Shown: positions 61,601-64,000 of the stretch, one piece after another
Position numbering within the stretch: position 1 is the stretch's first letter
Layout of the letters: every line of letters begins with the position of its first letter
Origin: Apus apus
Lineage: Eukaryota; Chordata; Aves; Apodiformes; Apodidae
NCBI RefSeq assembly: GCF_020740795.1
Contig: NC_067299.1
Coordinates: 11,419,333 to 11,483,332, forward strand
Length of the DNA: 64,000 nucleotides
Direction: 5' to 3'
The notes under the pieces: model-generated
What the model was told of the DNA's origin: nothing
The model's input: only the letters and a program-made list of their open reading frames with translations
Databases searched by the model: none
Program-made: the position numbers and the translations under genes

Positions 61601-63429
61601 GTATGTTACTCTGCTTATAAGTCACTTTCTTACTCTCCCTTAATAACACACCATTAGCTAAATCAAACCAACCCTTTACATCTGCAAGAGGCAAGATCAG
61701 CTCTCCAAGACCTGAAGGTTACCTCAACATCCCAACGGCTTCTGGGACGACCCAGGCTGGGGTTGGAATAATGACCCTAGCATCTGTAACAGGCCCTTCT
61801 TGCTGCTGGTTGATACTGGAGAGAAGGGTTAGACTCTGAATTCAACTTGTTCTAATGTTACTGGTTCACGTTTCCTTTGGCATCCTCTGTTGCAGTAGAT
61901 GAGTAATTTGGGAAGAGTAAGTAATTTTGAGAGGGAAACTGAAGAAGGAAATCCAGCCTGAGTGCTTCTTTCCTCCCAGGAAAGTTAAGCCTTGTGTAAC
62001 CTCAGGGCTGTTAAACCCTGGTAGTTACAGCTTATTAACCTGCAAATTGCCCAGCACGGACCAACACTGATGGGAGGAAAGGGACTGAGTATCCTAACCA
62101 GGTAAGCACAAGGGACCTGGACAACTTCTGAGTTCAGAAGATGATCCAGCAAGCTACCCACAAACCTCTCTGAGTCAGGCCTGCCATCTGCTTTGGTTAG
62201 GAGGCATCAAGGCTGTAGTGCAGAGCCTGTACCCAGAGAGCCTGAAACACCTGGAAGCAAGAGATGCGGTTACAGCTGAAGCCTCAGGGAGATCAGACAG
62301 CATTTGAGGATAGAAATGGGAGGTGGATACAGAGAAAAGGAAGAGCTGAGCATGAAAGAGAGGACAAGGAATGCTGCAGAGAGCAGGACACAGCTAGGGT
62401 GGCACCAGGGGAAGAGCCCAACAGAGGAGGACTCAGGGCCATACACTTCTTTACAGCCTGGCTCCAAAGCCAATCTGGGCCTGCTCTTACACAATTCTAT
62501 GGGTCTGGCCCCACTTGCTGGTGCCCATAACCTCCCAAGAAGAACTGAAGGTTGAGGACATGTGAGTCGACACCAAGCTGCTCCCTCCCTCCCTGACTCC
62601 CACTCTCTAGAATGACACAGCATATGAGGTCCAGGGAGGTGCCAGACATCTGACTGAACCCACTGAGGATGGACTGAATCTGGCAGATGACCCATAGTTG
62701 TTTCAAGAGTATCAGCAACATATTGCAAGGGGTTAGGCTCAACCTTGGGATTCCCTGCATCTGTGGGATGCTTTAGAAGCCTTGGGATCCACCCTATAGA
62801 TCAGTTGGGGAAAACCCCTAGTGTGTTTTGAATTTATCTGGAAGCACCTCGGTGTGGATAGATCTAACTCAGGATGGGCAGAAGAGCATTGGTGTTTGTG
62901 TGTCATTAACTCCAGAACTCTTTGGCATGGCTATAAGCATATCTAAGGAATTTCATGTGTCTTGGGAGCTGCCTGAACTGCTTTGCTTGCAGCAGGATTT
63001 CACCACTGACTCTTTTGTGGAATTTGCTGGTGGGACCTGGGATGCTCTTTGCTCACATGGTTATAGTGAGACTGAGGCCCCAGTGGATGTTGTTTTGTGC
63101 CTCTCTTTGCCCTATAGGGAAGTCTTCAAGAAGAGCTCCTAACACTCTCTTCTAAACATTTTTAGCATCTCCCATGGAATGAAGTGAGCTGCATGCAATA
63201 ATTTCAATAATTTCACCAGATGCTGCATGCTGCACAATGCCCAATCTCCAGGCACTTGACAGTTTGGATGCCTGTCCCAGGCAGAGTCACAAAACCTTAC
63301 CTGGCTCTCAGCACTCAGCAGAAAAGCTTCTTTATCTTTTGAATGAAGTTCCTCCAACGTGCCTCCATCTGAAGTCACTGCTTCCAAGAAGTTAGATGGG
63401 ACAAGCCCCCTCTGTTGGTTCAGCTCTCC
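55408..63429 (-). CDS. TSPOAP1: RIM-binding protein C-terminus, probably TSPOAP1 (last two coding exons)
   Basis: RIM-binding proteins are presynaptic scaffolds that link RIM and voltage-gated Ca channels through SH3 domains. Exons seen: 63429-63301 and 55620-55408, joining in phase 0 over a 7.7-kb intron. The first encodes [18 protein letters not shown], the C-terminal half of an SH3 fold with its PSNF motif, as in the third SH3 of RIM-BPs. The second ends in a lysine- and arginine-rich tail ([20 protein letters not shown]) and TAA. The choice of TSPOAP1 over other RIM-BPs rests on its neighbour MPO, which is adjacent in mammals. Earlier exons lie right of the window; further alternative exons in the long intron are possible. 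Confidence 0.68.
56957..57405 (-). repeat. CR1 fragment in TSPOAP1 intron
   Basis: AGAATCGTAGAATCATTAATG … GTTGGAAAAGACCTCTAGG … CTCTGGAAATGCTCCAGCAA. Confidence 0.9.
60390..61015 (-). repeat. CR1 fragment in TSPOAP1 intron
   Basis: ACAGAATCATAGAATCATCA … minus strand encodes [20 protein letters not shown], a piece of CR1 ORF2. Confidence 0.92.
63301..63429 (-). CDS. TSPOAP1: TSPOAP1 exon with SH3 C-terminal half
   Basis: 129 bp, phase 0 at both ends, CTTGCAG acceptor and GTAAGG donor. After the SH3 end it encodes [20 protein letters not shown] then SAESQ. The N-terminal half of the SH3 (ALYDY side) is not found in 63430-64000. Confidence 0.72.
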
Positions 63430-64000
63430 CTGCAAGATCAAGATCCAGTTTCCAAATCAGGTTTCCTGGCTGATGGAGAAATAATCAACAGCAGAGCAGC
63501 CCCACGCAGAGAGTCCCAGGCTATGGGTTGAGAGAGTCACAGGGACACACTCCTGTTGGAAGGATCCTCAGCAAATTTCACAGCTCACATTCTTGCTTAG
63601 TTGTGGAACAATTCAGAGCCCAAAATCACAGAAGAGAGTTAAGGCAGAAAAGATGGCAGGAAGCCATGAGAAATGTATTCCAGCAACACAGACACTTCTA
63701 CAAACCGAACACATTTCCACTGCTATCCTGGAAGCAACTGGAATAGGACTGCCATAAGCTTTCCAAAGGCCTTTAATTTGCTCTGCTATCTATAATTGTT
63801 TTTTAAAGAATGAGGTACCATGAGTACAATTTGTAGGCACTGCCTCAGTGCTCACTGAGGTCCAGAGCTGCAAACCAAGCTTGGCTGTATTCCTAAAAAA
63901 TTGCTGGCAGTTCAAAAGCAGGTGGTCGGAGGAGACAAAACCAACTCCAGCAACGTTGTTTGGCCAACAGTACAAAATAAGCAAACAAAACATTCACAGT

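Noticed and set aside
61218-61694. 158-codon minus-strand open frame
   Set aside because: No family resemblance; includes a poly-A tract and hydrophobic low-complexity stretches typical of intronic sequence.
62270-62728. 152-codon minus-strand open frame
   Set aside because: No splice context or domain; it lies inside a long TSPOAP1 intron and looks like chance.

Overview
This window is vertebrate nuclear DNA and almost certainly avian. CR1 LINE fragments with the bird-type 3' end (…CCTTCCAACC…ATTCTATGATTCTATG) occur throughout in both orientations, genes are split into many short exons, and the gene order LPO(+) … MPO(-) … TSPOAP1(-) matches what I recall of the mammalian peroxidase cluster (human 17q22). 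No species can be named from the sequence alone.

Layout. (1) About 529-9417, plus strand: a haem peroxidase most like lactoperoxidase (LPO). Ten exons are readable; the signal-peptide and first propeptide exons lie left of the window. (2) 12800-21595, minus strand: a complete six-exon 1-acylglycerol-3-phosphate O-acyltransferase of the AGPAT1 type, 270 residues, convergent with LPO. (3) 29057-48586, minus strand: a complete 12-exon myeloperoxidase-type gene (MPO, co-orthologous to mammalian MPO/EPX), 713 residues. Two of its exons, the AGPAT-like RNMPSLG-type exon at 41352-41481 and the last exon at 29057-29261, are easy to overlook; I read both by hand from splice sites and phase. (4) 55408-63429, minus strand: the last two coding exons of a RIM-binding protein, probably TSPOAP1, with the end of an SH3 domain and a lysine-rich C-terminus; the rest lies right of the window.

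The two peroxidases are inverted duplicates. Seven of nine corresponding internal exons have identical lengths (176, 124, 130, 316, 161, 171, 238 bp) and the other two differ by 6 bp. All intron phases agree. They differ at residues that tune the haem: LPO has lost the aspartate that normally forms one haem ester bond (Asp to Asn), while MPO keeps it and also keeps the Met of the MPO-specific sulfonium link.

Between and inside genes the sequence is mainly CR1 debris (about 27 pieces), one LTR-like segment in an MPO intron, simple repeats, a 570-bp G-rich pentamer array directly after the second MPO splice donor, and a 17-bp tandem array carrying four GATA-type motifs about 0.8-0.9 kb upstream of the MPO start codon. 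I saw no rRNA, tRNA, CRISPR or bacterial-type features. Exon ends are inferred by eye from GT/AG sites, phase and homology, without alignment tools.
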